Part shown: positions 8,180 through 16,043 of the stretch, one piece after another
Layout: the number at the start of each line of letters is the position of its first letter
How positions within the stretch are numbered: the first letter of the stretch is position 1
Assembly: GCA_029879555.1 (NCBI GenBank)
Contig: JAOUQB010000021.1
Location: forward strand, 1 to 16,180
DNA length: 16,180 nt
Direction: 5' to 3'
Origin: Nitrospirota bacterium
GTDB lineage: Bacteria > Nitrospirota > Nitrospiria > Nitrospirales > UBA8639
The notes under the pieces: model-generated
The model's input: the letters and a program-made list of their open reading frames with translations, nothing else
Databases searched by the model: none
What the model was told of the DNA's origin: nothing
Translations under genes and position numbers: made by a program

Positions 8180-8340
8180 CGCCTGGCCTAGGGAGTTAGA
8201 TCATCATTCGTTATGGAGGCCGGAAGAATGGTTGAAGGGGGATGAGGGCAAAGAGGGATCGACCATACACAACACATTCGACAGGTCTTCACACAGACGT
8301 TACCCTACGGAGTCCCCGTAATTGTGTCAAGCAACATTCA

Positions 8341-8373
8341 GCAGATGTCCGGTTGGGGGATCCGCACATCTGC
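8341..8373. repeat. inverted repeat upstream of the operon promoter
   Basis: GCAGATGT (8341-8348) and ACATCTGC (8366-8373) are exact reverse complements. After one mismatch, CGG (8350-8352) pairs with CCG (8362-8364), leaving a 9-base loop. There is no T-run. It lies about 90 bases upstream of the -35 box, where an activator or repressor site could sit. This could be an operator, a structured leader for the divergent transcript, or chance. Confidence 0.4.
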
Positions 8374-8463
8374 CAAGCCTTTTCGATTTCGTATTCTCCC
8401 GACAAATCTGCTTTTCTCCTCGAACGTCTTTCTGAGATCACAATCTTCCATAAGGACATCATA

Positions 8464-8492
8464 TTGACATCTCTGAATCCAAACAGGACAAT
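8464..8492 (+). promoter_or_regulatory. sigma70-like promoter of the aryl-polyene-like operon
   Basis: A perfect -35 box TTGACA (8464-8469), a 17-base spacer, and GACAAT (8487-8492), which keeps the key A and T of the -10 hexamer (4 of 6). Transcription would begin near 8499, about 44 bases before the TTG start of the carrier protein. Confidence 0.6.
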
Positions 8493-8529
8493 CGATATCT
8501 GTACCTATCTCTTCACGAATTTTATCCAT

Positions 8530-8535
8530 GGAGGA
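8530..8535 (+). promoter_or_regulatory. ribosome binding site deciding a TTG start
   Basis: GGAGGA at 8530-8535 lies 7 bases before TTG 8543. It overlaps the in-frame ATG at 8528, which has no ribosome site of its own. This favours TTG 8543 as the start of the carrier protein. Confidence 0.6.
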
Positions 8536-8542
8536 ATATTCG

Positions 8543-8812
8543 TTGTCTAACCAGACCCCCTTTGAAACCGAAATCGCTCAACTCCTGGTAACGACATTGA
8601 ACTTGAAAGTCGAACCTGCGGAAATTCCACCGCTAGACCCGTTATTTGGAGAAGGGTTAGGGTTGGACTCAATTGATGCGCTGGAAATTGCCCTCGTGGT
8701 TCATCAACATTACGGATACAAATTACGGTCCGATGATCCGGATAACACCACCATATTTTCGTCCCTTCGCTCTCTTGGTGAAGCCATTCAGAAGAACCGG
8801 ACGATCACATAA
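8543..8812 (+). CDS. acyl carrier protein of aryl-polyene type
   Basis: A small cytosolic carrier protein of 89 residues from TTG 8543 (94 if the ATG at 8528 is used). The phosphopantetheine site is Ser48 (ATG numbering) in GEGLGLDSIDALEI. The preceding LDPLFGEGLGLDS and following VVHQHYGYKL are the pattern I associate with APE-cluster carrier proteins rather than with the fatty-acid AcpP (ADSLDTVE). It should carry the aryl starter or the growing polyene as a thioester on 4'-phosphopantetheine. No phosphopantetheinyl transferase is in the window. It is the first gene of the operon, followed by a 145-bp gap before the ligase. Typical APE clusters have two carrier proteins; only one is seen here. 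Confidence 0.88.
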   Translation: MSNQTPFETEIAQLLVTTLNLKVEPAEIPPLDPLFGEGLGLDSIDALEIALVVHQHYGYKLRSDDPDNTTIFSSLRSLGEAIQKNRTIT

Positions 8813-8957
8813 CTAACAGACGTACAGCCGCGATTCATTTTCTCTAACCATCTGTTTCAAGGCCATCGCCTTTTGCTGAGGCGAACCTCCCTAGTCACGT
8901 ACGCTTCTTCTATCAAACTTATTCTTCTTAACCAAGTTTCTTGATTGACCCAGACGA

Positions 8958-10298
8958 ATGGCATATTCCCCGTTTCTTGGTCCCTATCAGCCTCATAGCA
9001 CTGTCGCTTGGTACCGGGGGGAATCCATGTCGGCCAGCAGGGTGCTCTCACACGTGGCCTTTATTGGTCATCAATTGCCACACAGGCGTTACGTCCTGAA
9101 TATGTGCCAAGACCGCTATGCCTTTTTGGTGGGATTTGCGGCAGCCCTTTCTCAAAACCAAACAACGTTATTACCACCAAACCCGTCACCCGAAATGTTA
9201 CAACAACTCATACACGAATATCCTGATTGTTATTACTTAACGGATGGGCAAGAACAGATCGCCAGCCTCGAAGGCATTTCCATCAACCTGGATTCTAGCC
9301 CCGATCACACAATCTTAGAAAACCCCAAATTTCTTGATTCGCATATTGCGGCGATTGCGTTTACCTCGGGAACCACCGGCACCCCACGTCCCAATCTCAA
9401 ATCTTGGGGATCCATGGTCCAAATCGCCCAAAAAACTGGCGAAGGGTTAGCCCTTTCCCCGTTCAATCCGGTCACCGTAGTGGCCACCGTCCCGCATCAA
9501 CATATGTACGGGTTGGAAACTTCTATCATGTTACCACTGCAACGAGGGTGGGCCATACATTCAGGCCGTCCATTTTTCCCAGAAGATATCGCATCCGCAT
9601 TACAGGAACACCCCGCTCAACGCATCTTAGTCTCCACGCCCATCCATCTCCGAGCCTGTGTGATGGCGCAATCTCAATTTCCAGACGTGGCCTACACCTT
9701 GTCCGCCACAGCTCCACTTCCCAAGCTTTTAGCGAAACAAGTAGAAGACATGCTTCATACCAGCATGATTGAAATTTATGGATTCGCTGAGGCTGGGACC
9801 ATCGCCACACGGCAACCCGTCCAAGAAGATCATTGGACGCTACTCCCAGAGCTATCCCTGGAAGAGCTGCAGGACGGCTATGCCGTATGTTCGCCCTATT
9901 TTTCTGAGCCGGTCCCTATTCCAGATACCATTCAATCAGCCAACCCACAGCAATTTACCTTGGAAGGGCGACCCAGTCATCTGATTAATATTGGCGGACA
10001 TCGCGCATCCTTGGATGCCTTAAATGTCCAGCTCCTCTCCATTGAGGGAGTCGTAGACGGGGCCTTTTTTCTGCCGGAAGAACAAGCGGAATCAGTCACA
10101 CGGTTAGTGGCCTTTGTCGTGGCACCCGGGCAAACATCTGAATCCATCCTCTCGGCACTTCGCACCAAAATTGCCCCTGTATTTTTACCACGCCCGGTTT
10201 ACCTGATTGATTCCCTCCCTCGCACCCACGCGGGAAAATTCGTTCGAAAGGACGCTGAAAGATTATTGCAGAACCAACTGAATCTCCGGCAATCATAG
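8958..10298 (+). CDS. AMP-dependent aryl/acyl acid ligase (ApeH-like)
   Basis: A 446-residue adenylate-forming enzyme, short like the APE ligases. It would activate a carboxylic acid, probably an aryl acid such as 4-hydroxybenzoate, as an adenylate and load it on the carrier protein. Visible motifs are the P-loop FTSGTTGTPRP (135-145), with Arg in place of the usual Lys after TGTP; VATVPHQHMYGLE (175-187); IYGFAEAGTIATR (273-285); GRPSHLINIGGHRASL (337-352); and LPRTHAGKFVRKD (420-432), with catalytic Lys427. The ATG at 8958 has no ribosome site but an in-frame stop lies just upstream. An inner ATG at 9027 follows a gggggga stretch, yet the segment VAWYRGES before it looks conserved in the family, so 8958 is preferred. 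In APE clusters the corresponding gene is apeH; identity here rests on motifs and context. Confidence 0.85.
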   Translation: MAYSPFLGPYQPHSTVAWYRGESMSASRVLSHVAFIGHQLPHRRYVLNMCQDRYAFLVGFAAALSQNQTTLLPPNPSPEMLQQLIHEYPDCYYLTDGQEQIASLEGISINLDSSPDHTILENPKFLDSHIAAIAFTSGTTGTPRPNLKSWGSMVQIAQKTGEGLALSPFNPVTVVATVPHQHMYGLETSIMLPLQRGWAIHSGRPFFPEDIASALQEHPAQRILVSTPIHLRACVMAQSQFPDVAYTLSATAPLPKLLAKQVEDMLHTSMIEIYGFAEAGTIATRQPVQEDHWTLLPELSLEELQDGYAVCSPYFSEPVPIPDTIQSANPQQFTLEGRPSHLINIGGHRASLDALNVQLLSIEGVVDGAFFLPEEQAESVTRLVAFVVAPGQTSESILSALRTKIAPVFLPRPVYLIDSLPRTHAGKFVRKDAERLLQNQLNLRQS

Positions 10299-10315
10299 AA
10301 CGAGTCCCTCAATCC

Positions 10316-10642
10316 ATGACCATTGAAACACAATTTCTCATTGACCCCTTGCACCCATCGCTATCCGGGCATTTCCCAGGAAATCCGATCGTGCCTGGTG
10401 TGGTCATACTCACGGAAGTGCTACAAGCTATTGCGCAATCAGTTCCGAAACCATTGGTGCTGTCCAACGTCCCTGTCGTGAAGTTTCATTCCCCTCTTCG
10501 CCCAAACGAATTGGTACACCTTACCTTTACCCGGCCGCCCGATCAGGTCATAACCTTTTCCTGTCAGGTCGGGACAAGAAAAATTGTATCCGGTCAATTG
10601 ATCTTTCAACCAACCACACCTCTCCACCACCACCATGAGTAA
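10316..10642 (+). CDS. hotdog-fold 3-hydroxyacyl-ACP dehydratase (ApeI/FabZ-like)
   Basis: A 108-residue single hotdog domain, shorter than FabZ (about 150). The active-site signature GHFPGNPIVPGVVILTEVL covers 18-36, with catalytic His19. It would remove water from 3-hydroxyacyl thioesters on the carrier protein to make the conjugated double bonds. The usual acidic residue after PGVxxx is replaced by Thr33, with Glu34 next to it, so the catalytic acid may be shifted. The C-terminus carries a natural LHHHHE tail. It starts 17 bp after the ligase and overlaps the acyltransferase by 8 bp. Context (ligase, dehydratase, acyltransferase) supports the APE dehydratase apeI over housekeeping FabZ. 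Confidence 0.8.
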   Translation: MTIETQFLIDPLHPSLSGHFPGNPIVPGVVILTEVLQAIAQSVPKPLVLSNVPVVKFHSPLRPNELVHLTFTRPPDQVITFSCQVGTRKIVSGQLIFQPTTPLHHHHE

Positions 10643-11531
10643 CCCTTGGCTTGCGCAACAGGAACGTGGGCATCGCTGGGCTTACCAGTTCATGTTGTGG
10701 GTAGCACTTCGAGTGGGACGGAAATCCGCCCGGACCTTGCTCTACCCCATTTGTACGTACTATGTCTTGTTTTCCTGGAATGCCAGCAAAGGCATCAAGG
10801 CCTTTTTACGCCGCGTGTTACCGCGCCGAGTCACACTTAAAGACCTTTTTCTCCACTATCACGCCTTTGCCTCCACCCTGCTGGACCGCACCTATATTTT
10901 GGCCAACCAACGAGATGAATTCGACCTGAAGATTCGTGATTTAAATATTCTTCTTGACCGTGTCGACCGAAAACAAGGCTGCCTTCTGCTTGGTTCGCAC
11001 CTGGGAAGTTTTGATATCCTGCGCGCCACCGGTTTAGCGACAAGAAATGCCCCGATCAAATTGCTCATGCATAAAGAGAACGCACCAATTATCAATGAAG
11101 TCTTCGGAAAACTTGACCCCTCTCTGATAGATTGTATTATTCCGGTCGGGGAACCTGACACGATGTTACGAGCAAAAGACTGCCTCGATGCGGGTGGCCT
11201 GGTTGGCATGCTTGGTGATCGCCCGCTCAAAAATGAAAAGGTCGTCCTCTGCAATTTTTTTGGCCACAATGCCCAATTTCCTACGGGCCCGATGTTATTG
11301 GCGAGTATCCTCAAAGTACCGGTCGTGTTATTTTTTTGTCTCTATCGTGGAGACGGACGATACGACATTCATTTCGAATTATTTGCGGAATCCGTCATCA
11401 TCCCTAGAGAACATCGCGCAGAAGGACTTCAGGAATGGACCCAGCGCTATGCGCTTCGCTTAGAGGCCTATTGCCGAATGGCTCCCAACAATTGGTTTAA
11501 TTTTTATGACTTTTGGAAAACAGATCAGTAG
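10635..11531 (+). CDS. LpxL/HtrB-like lipid acyltransferase
   Basis: A 298-residue member of the lysophospholipid/lipid A acyltransferase superfamily, probably at the inner membrane. The HX4D catalytic motif is SHLGSFD (His122, Asp127), preceded by GCLLLG. Other family marks are the GMLGDRP block at 191-197, FPTGPMLLASILKVPVV at 215-231 and WFNFYDFW near the end. A hydrophobic N-terminal segment (about 15-47) may anchor it. In APE clusters such an enzyme is thought to attach the polyene to a lipid or sugar-lipid carrier; housekeeping lipid A acylation is less likely given the operon. The glycosyltransferase often found with it in APE clusters is absent. The ATG overlaps the dehydratase gene by 8 bp and its own end overlaps the next gene by 26 bp, implying coupled translation. 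Confidence 0.83.
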   Translation: MSNPWLAQQERGHRWAYQFMLWVALRVGRKSARTLLYPICTYYVLFSWNASKGIKAFLRRVLPRRVTLKDLFLHYHAFASTLLDRTYILANQRDEFDLKIRDLNILLDRVDRKQGCLLLGSHLGSFDILRATGLATRNAPIKLLMHKENAPIINEVFGKLDPSLIDCIIPVGEPDTMLRAKDCLDAGGLVGMLGDRPLKNEKVVLCNFFGHNAQFPTGPMLLASILKVPVVLFFCLYRGDGRYDIHFELFAESVIIPREHRAEGLQEWTQRYALRLEAYCRMAPNNWFNFYDFWKTDQ

Positions 11532-12147
11532 GGCCATCCTCTGGAGTTTCGTGTGGGGCGGCCTATTTTTATTTGAGCCACTCTCCCATTCTCATGCCTG
11601 TAAGACGACCCAACCCCTTCCCCTCAAAGAAGAACAGGCCGACCTCAATCGATTCATTAAAAGCCTGGCACAGTCAACCCTTCGTGAGCGCACCTTTCAT
11701 GAAACCTATTACTCTCACATGCTCACGACACCCACACATAAGGAAGGGACACTGGTTTTCCAGCCTCCAGACCGTTTAGTGAAACATGTTCAGATCCCCA
11801 CAGAAGAATCCTTTATCGTGACTGGGGACAACTTGCTCTATGAAAACCCTTCTCGGGAGATTTCCCTCACCTTTTCCCTTCAAGAATTCCCGGCACTTGC
11901 CACTCTGATCGATGGTTTGCGTGCACTCTTTAACGGAGACGCTGAACGGCTTCAACAGGTTTTTTTCGTTTCGGTGTCTCACACCACCGATGCCTGGGAA
12001 TTGAACCTGTTACCTAAAACCCCAAATGAAGAAGACGGGGTGGACTGTATTCGCCTGGTCGGAGAGCACGCATTCCTTCGCACCATTGAGATTCACGAAA
12101 CCAATGGTGACCGCTCAATACTCGTCCTTGATCGACAGACGCCATGA
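11506..12147 (+). CDS. LolA-like periplasmic carrier protein
   Basis: A 213-residue exported protein resembling the LolA/LolB-type carriers of aryl polyene clusters. It has an N-terminal signal peptide (hydrophobic residues about 10-25, ending near SHSHA). The mature part starts with a helix, LNRFIKSLAQS, followed by beta strands, with the carrier-like GTLVFQPPDRLVKHV block at 85-99 and ENPSREISLTFSL at 112-124. It would bind the lipid-linked polyene in a hydrophobic cavity and pass it across the periplasm. SHAC does not fit a lipobox, so a soluble periplasmic form is likely. It overlaps the acyltransferase by 26 bp and shares ATGA with the exporter gene. Sequence similarity to true LolA is weak; the call leans on size, signal peptide and position. 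Confidence 0.75.
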   Translation: MTFGKQISRAILWSFVWGGLFLFEPLSHSHACKTTQPLPLKEEQADLNRFIKSLAQSTLRERTFHETYYSHMLTTPTHKEGTLVFQPPDRLVKHVQIPTEESFIVTGDNLLYENPSREISLTFSLQEFPALATLIDGLRALFNGDAERLQQVFFVSVSHTTDAWELNLLPKTPNEEDGVDCIRLVGEHAFLRTIEIHETNGDRSILVLDRQTP

Positions 12148-14486
12148 TTACCACTCGTGCTCTCGCTTGGTTTTTCTGGTTGGTGGCCATAGGATGTGGG
12201 GTTGTTTTTGCTACTTCTTCCATTCCGATTCACACCGAATTGCCACTCCTGCTGCCTTCTTCAGGGTCATTCTCACAACAATTATTTGTTGACCAACTTC
12301 AGTCGGGCCCCACCTCAAGAATTGTGTTACTCGGTTTACGGGGTGCGGAACCTGCCGTGTTGGCCAAAGCCAGCAAAAAGCTGGCGGACGCCATGCGGAA
12401 GCACGGTCAATTTCTTCATGTGTATAACGGAGAACAGACCCAAAACGACTTCAACCAGGACCTTTTGTTTCGTTATCGATATCTCCTCAGTTCGACAGTA
12501 ACCGCCGATCAATTCAGCCCAGAGAGATTACGGCAAAGTCTCGAACATCGTCTCCAAGACATGGCCAATCCACTCCCTGCTTTTTTTAAAAAGCAGATCC
12601 CTGAAGACCCCACAGGGGCTTTTCAGAGCGTTCTCCAGCAATTGCGCTCCGGCAACACGATCAAGATGGCCCATGGGGTATGGTTTTCTTCGGATCAACC
12701 AGTGGCCTTGCTGATCGCGGAAACAGCCGTGGCAGGATTCGACCTCGATGCGCAAGATGCCATCCAGAATTTTTTGACATCCAGCTTAGAAGACATCCGC
12801 GCGACCGTCTCACCCCCGTCTGTTCTCGCTTCCCTGGAATTACTTCGCTCTGGACCATCCGTCTTTGCCGTACAATCGCGAGCCGTGATTCAGCAGGATG
12901 CGCAATGGCTCTCCCTGCTTGGTAGTGGATTCGTCATCATACTGCTCTTCGTGACCTATCGCTCCTTCACGATCTTGTTGTTGGGCCTCGTCCCCCTGGT
13001 GACAGGTCTGCTCACGGCAGGGATTACCGTGTACATGGTGTTTGGATTTATCCACGGGATGACCTTGGCCTTCGGTGCCACATTAATTGGTGTCGCCATT
13101 GATTACCCGCTCCATGCCTTTGCGCATCTTGGATCGGGCCGGTCACCCAGACGAGCCATCGTCCAAGTCTGGCCCACGATTTTATTAGGAGCGACCACCA
13201 CAGCCGTTGGCTATGGAGCCATGCTGTTCTCGGGATTTCCAGGCCTGTCGCAATTAGCCCTTTTGGCCATGATCGGCCTCTTAACGGCGGCAGCAACCAC
13301 TCGCTGGATTCTGCCTCTCCTCATTCCCGCGCAATTGGACCAACCCATTCCCTGGGCCTCATGGATTCCGTATGAACGAGTGACGTCTCGTCTGATCCTT
13401 ATTGTTCCTGTGAGTATGGTGCTCTCCCTTGGCTATTTAGCGGTATCAGAGAAACCTTTTTGGGAGACGGACATCGCCAATCTTAGCCCCATCCCGCAGA
13501 ATCTCCGCGACCGCGATATCTGGTTACGAAAAGAATTGGGGGCGCCTGCTGTCCGTGACATGATCATCATCGTGGCACCAGACGAACAACATGTCTTAGA
13601 GCAGAGCGAAGCGCTCAAAGTGACCCTGGACCAACTCGTCAATCGTGGGCATATGACCGGGTACGAAATGGCCGCTGATTACCTACCTAGTATTCGAACC
13701 CAGATGTTGAGACAACGTGCGTTACCCGATCCGGCTACGTTACGGAATTCACTGAGGGAAGCTCAGCAAGGGTTGCCGTTCAAGCCGAGCCTTTTTGAAC
13801 CCTTCCTTCAAAGCATGACTGACTCTCAGCACTTGGCGCCGTTGGATTTTCGCACGATTCAAGATACCCCTTTCGCCACAAAAATCCGCTCACTCTTGTA
13901 CCCCTACCACGATCAATGGGCAGGAACCATTCTGATACGTGAGGTGCAGAATCTCGGTGCCATTGAGCATGCCATCCACACCGATACGTCCTCTGCGCTG
14001 CATTTCCTGAATTTGAAAACCGAATCGAACCGCATGGTGACCACCTATCGTCAAGAAGTCACAACCTATTTGGCCATCGGGGTGGGATTCCTCATTCTTA
14101 TTTTAGGCCTTGGGCTTCGATCTTTTCAGAAGGTCGCAACCGTCTTGATTCCCATCGCAGGCTCGATTATGCTCGACCTAGCGCTCCTTCATGCCTTTGG
14201 AGAACGCCTGTCCTTGTTTCATCTGGCAGCCTTACTGTTGGTCTTCGGGATTGGGTTAGATTACACCTTATTTTTCCAACGTCCCTTTACGACAGCAACC
14301 GAACGTCAACAAACGATTTCCGCGATTATGGTCTGTAGTCTCACCACCATCTCCGTATTCGGATTGCTGGCCTGCTCACAAACCCCTGTCCTCCATGGAA
14401 TTGGCTTAACCGTGTTCTTCGGATCCCTTATTAGTTTCCTGTTTGCAGCTATCTGTTTCCCACTCCAGCCTCAAAAGAGCACATGA
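12144..14486 (+). CDS. MMPL/RND superfamily exporter
   Basis: A 780-residue inner-membrane transporter with the duplicated RND layout: TM1 about 8-25, periplasmic loop about 26-250, TM2-6 about 255-395, TM7 about 415-433, second periplasmic loop about 435-640, TM8-12 about 642-772. Each half has the proton-relay type motif: GVAIDYPLH (Asp320, Tyr321) in TM4 and GIGLDYTLF (Asp706, Tyr707) in the matching helix of the second half. Such proteins use the proton gradient to move lipids, and in APE clusters the MMPL protein is assigned to moving the pigment lipid to LolA. The ATGA overlap with the LolA-like gene and the 6-bp gap to the next gene place it firmly in the operon. No channel or adaptor is adjacent. 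Confidence 0.9.
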   Translation: MITTRALAWFFWLVAIGCGVVFATSSIPIHTELPLLLPSSGSFSQQLFVDQLQSGPTSRIVLLGLRGAEPAVLAKASKKLADAMRKHGQFLHVYNGEQTQNDFNQDLLFRYRYLLSSTVTADQFSPERLRQSLEHRLQDMANPLPAFFKKQIPEDPTGAFQSVLQQLRSGNTIKMAHGVWFSSDQPVALLIAETAVAGFDLDAQDAIQNFLTSSLEDIRATVSPPSVLASLELLRSGPSVFAVQSRAVIQQDAQWLSLLGSGFVIILLFVTYRSFTILLLGLVPLVTGLLTAGITVYMVFGFIHGMTLAFGATLIGVAIDYPLHAFAHLGSGRSPRRAIVQVWPTILLGATTTAVGYGAMLFSGFPGLSQLALLAMIGLLTAAATTRWILPLLIPAQLDQPIPWASWIPYERVTSRLILIVPVSMVLSLGYLAVSEKPFWETDIANLSPIPQNLRDRDIWLRKELGAPAVRDMIIIVAPDEQHVLEQSEALKVTLDQLVNRGHMTGYEMAADYLPSIRTQMLRQRALPDPATLRNSLREAQQGLPFKPSLFEPFLQSMTDSQHLAPLDFRTIQDTPFATKIRSLLYPYHDQWAGTILIREVQNLGAIEHAIHTDTSSALHFLNLKTESNRMVTTYRQEVTTYLAIGVGFLILILGLGLRSFQKVATVLIPIAGSIMLDLALLHAFGERLSLFHLAALLLVFGIGLDYTLFFQRPFTTATERQQTISAIMVCSLTTISVFGLLACSQTPVLHGIGLTVFFGSLISFLFAAICFPLQPQKST

Positions 14487-14492
14487 TCTCCC

Positions 14493-16043
14493 ATGGCAAC
14501 GCATCACCTTGACATCGCCATCCTTGGAGCGGGCCTTGCGGGTAATCTCCTCGCCAGGCAGCTTCGACAAACACTGCCCCACTTAAAAGTGGGCCTGTTT
14601 GAAAAATCTGATACCACATCTTTTAAAGTTGGGGAGTCAACCGTCGAAGTCACTGGAAATTATTTGATCAGACGCCTAGGGTTGGGGAACTATCTAAGGG
14701 AACATCATATCCTGAAAAATGGACTACGGTTTTTTTTCGACCAAGAAGATCGACAAGCCTCCCTGATTGACATGAGTGAAATTGGGGGGATCGCCACACC
14801 CATTCACCCGAGCTATCAATTAGATCGGTCGCGTTTGGAGACTGATCTCCAACGAATGAACCAAGAAGACGGCGTCGAACTTCATGTCGGAAGCCGGGTC
14901 TGTGATATTCAGCTCAGTGCTGATTCCACTCCCCATCAGTTTTCCGTGGAAACCGCCTCAAAAAAATGGAATGCCCAGTGCCGGTGGCTGATTGATGCCA
15001 GCGGCCGATCTTCCCTTTTGGCGAAGCAGGAGAATTTACGCATCCCCGAACCACGCCATACCGTGGCAGCCGTCTGGGGACGCTTTAAGAATGTGGCGAA
15101 CCTGGATACCTTTGGCCCTGAGACGTTTCGCCAACGGGTGAATGGTACAAGCCGTCGGGAATCGACGACCCATTTTTGTTACCCAGGGTATTGGATTTGG
15201 TTTATCCCCATTAGTCAGGATATCGTCAGCGTGGGAATCGTCATGGAGCGGACCGCCGGATGGCAAGAAGTCTTTCGGAAAGCCGAAGGATTTTTGGACT
15301 TTCTCAAACGGCACCATGCAGCATGGTCACTTCTTCGGGAAGCCGAACTACTGGACCTCGGCAGCTTCCAGCATCTGCCCTATGGCACGAGGCAATATTT
15401 TAGTCACAACCGATGGGGCCTCACCGGTGAATCCGCTGTCTTTACTGATCCTTTTTACAGCCCCGGGTCAGACTTTATCGCGTTGGAAAATGATTTCCTC
15501 ACCAACTTCATCCGACATGAAGAAGAGGGCGCCTCAACGCAACACCTGCACCATCTCGTGAATCTCTCGAACGCCTACATGCAGTTTCGCTATGAGGCCA
15601 GCATGCATCTGTATCACAACCTCTATTCCCTCTTTGGGAGCTATGAACTCCTCAAATTAAAGTTTCAATTGGATCTTCCCTTGTACTATCACCTCTGGCT
15701 TTCCGAATTTATGCAAGACCTTCACCTCAACGAAGAATTCCTTGCCAACCAGGTCCAAGAGCAACAGCAGGTGCTCTATTCCCTTTCAACATTCTCACAA
15801 CTCTTTCAAAAGGTCGAACGACACCTTCAAAAAACCAAGGCAGTCTATCGAGGAAATCTAGGTAATTTCACTGACGCGTTAGAGGGGATTGGGTGGGTCA
15901 GAGAAATAGGGCAACCACTCGATTCTGAGCAGTCGTTAACGCGGCTCCGTGGAATTTTTCATCGGGGGTACGAACAGGCAAACGATCTTCTCGGAATACG
16001 AGCAGCCGAACCGATGAGACAAACTCTCTCTTCCATTTCATAA
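14493..16043 (+). CDS. FAD-dependent halogenase-family enzyme (tryptophan-halogenase-like)
   Basis: A 516-residue flavoprotein. The FAD-binding GAGLAG lies at 12-17, then FKVGESTVEV at 44-53 (halogenases show VGEATxP), and ILKNGLRFFF at 73-82, where Lys75 aligns with the catalytic lysine of FADH2-dependent halogenases (FKAGIKF in PrnA-type enzymes). YWIWFIP at 233-239 gives the WxWxIP halogenase signature (WIWFIP, 234-239), and TGESAVFTDPFYSPGSDF at 311-328 is the second FAD contact. Residues 400-516 are helical, as in this family. It could chlorinate or brominate the aryl head of a polyene, as in brominated xanthomonadins, though some relatives act only as oxygenases. No flavin reductase is nearby. 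The ATG is 6 bp after the exporter stop, with no good ribosome site, so translation is probably coupled. Confidence 0.82.
   Translation: MATHHLDIAILGAGLAGNLLARQLRQTLPHLKVGLFEKSDTTSFKVGESTVEVTGNYLIRRLGLGNYLREHHILKNGLRFFFDQEDRQASLIDMSEIGGIATPIHPSYQLDRSRLETDLQRMNQEDGVELHVGSRVCDIQLSADSTPHQFSVETASKKWNAQCRWLIDASGRSSLLAKQENLRIPEPRHTVAAVWGRFKNVANLDTFGPETFRQRVNGTSRRESTTHFCYPGYWIWFIPISQDIVSVGIVMERTAGWQEVFRKAEGFLDFLKRHHAAWSLLREAELLDLGSFQHLPYGTRQYFSHNRWGLTGESAVFTDPFYSPGSDFIALENDFLTNFIRHEEEGASTQHLHHLVNLSNAYMQFRYEASMHLYHNLYSLFGSYELLKLKFQLDLPLYYHLWLSEFMQDLHLNEEFLANQVQEQQQVLYSLSTFSQLFQKVERHLQKTKAVYRGNLGNFTDALEGIGWVREIGQPLDSEQSLTRLRGIFHRGYEQANDLLGIRAAEPMRQTLSSIS

Larger units (their letters stand above)
8180..8542. 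other. 363-bp divergent intergenic region
   Basis: This region separates the minus-strand radical SAM gene from the plus-strand carrier-protein operon. It holds a clear plus-strand promoter (8464-8492), an inverted repeat (8341-8373) and the ribosome site of the operon. I found no convincing promoter for the radical SAM gene. An open frame at 8242-8550 has no recognisable family and crosses the promoter, so I treat it as non-coding. Confidence 0.6.

Noticed and set aside
8242..8550. 102-codon plus-strand open frame in the divergent intergenic region
   Set aside because: It crosses the TTGACA promoter and the carrier-protein start, has no clear ribosome site, and its product has no recognisable family or normal protein pattern.
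8866..8884. Short inverted repeat (TCGCC/GGCGA) between carrier protein and ligase genes
   Set aside because: A 5-bp stem with a 9-base loop and no following T-run is too weak for a terminator or regulatory element.
9404..9772. 122-codon plus-strand open frame inside the ligase gene
   Set aside because: The ligase frame carries all adenylation motifs; this product is low-complexity and rich in His, Arg, Thr and Ser.
10892..11314. 140-codon minus-strand open frame
   Set aside because: It lies fully inside the LpxL-like acyltransferase gene, which has the HX4D motif and family blocks; the antisense product is Arg/Ser-rich with no domain.
15142..15561. 139-codon plus-strand open frame
   Set aside because: It is an out-of-frame shadow within the halogenase-family gene, whose FAD and WxWxIP motifs lie in the other frame.
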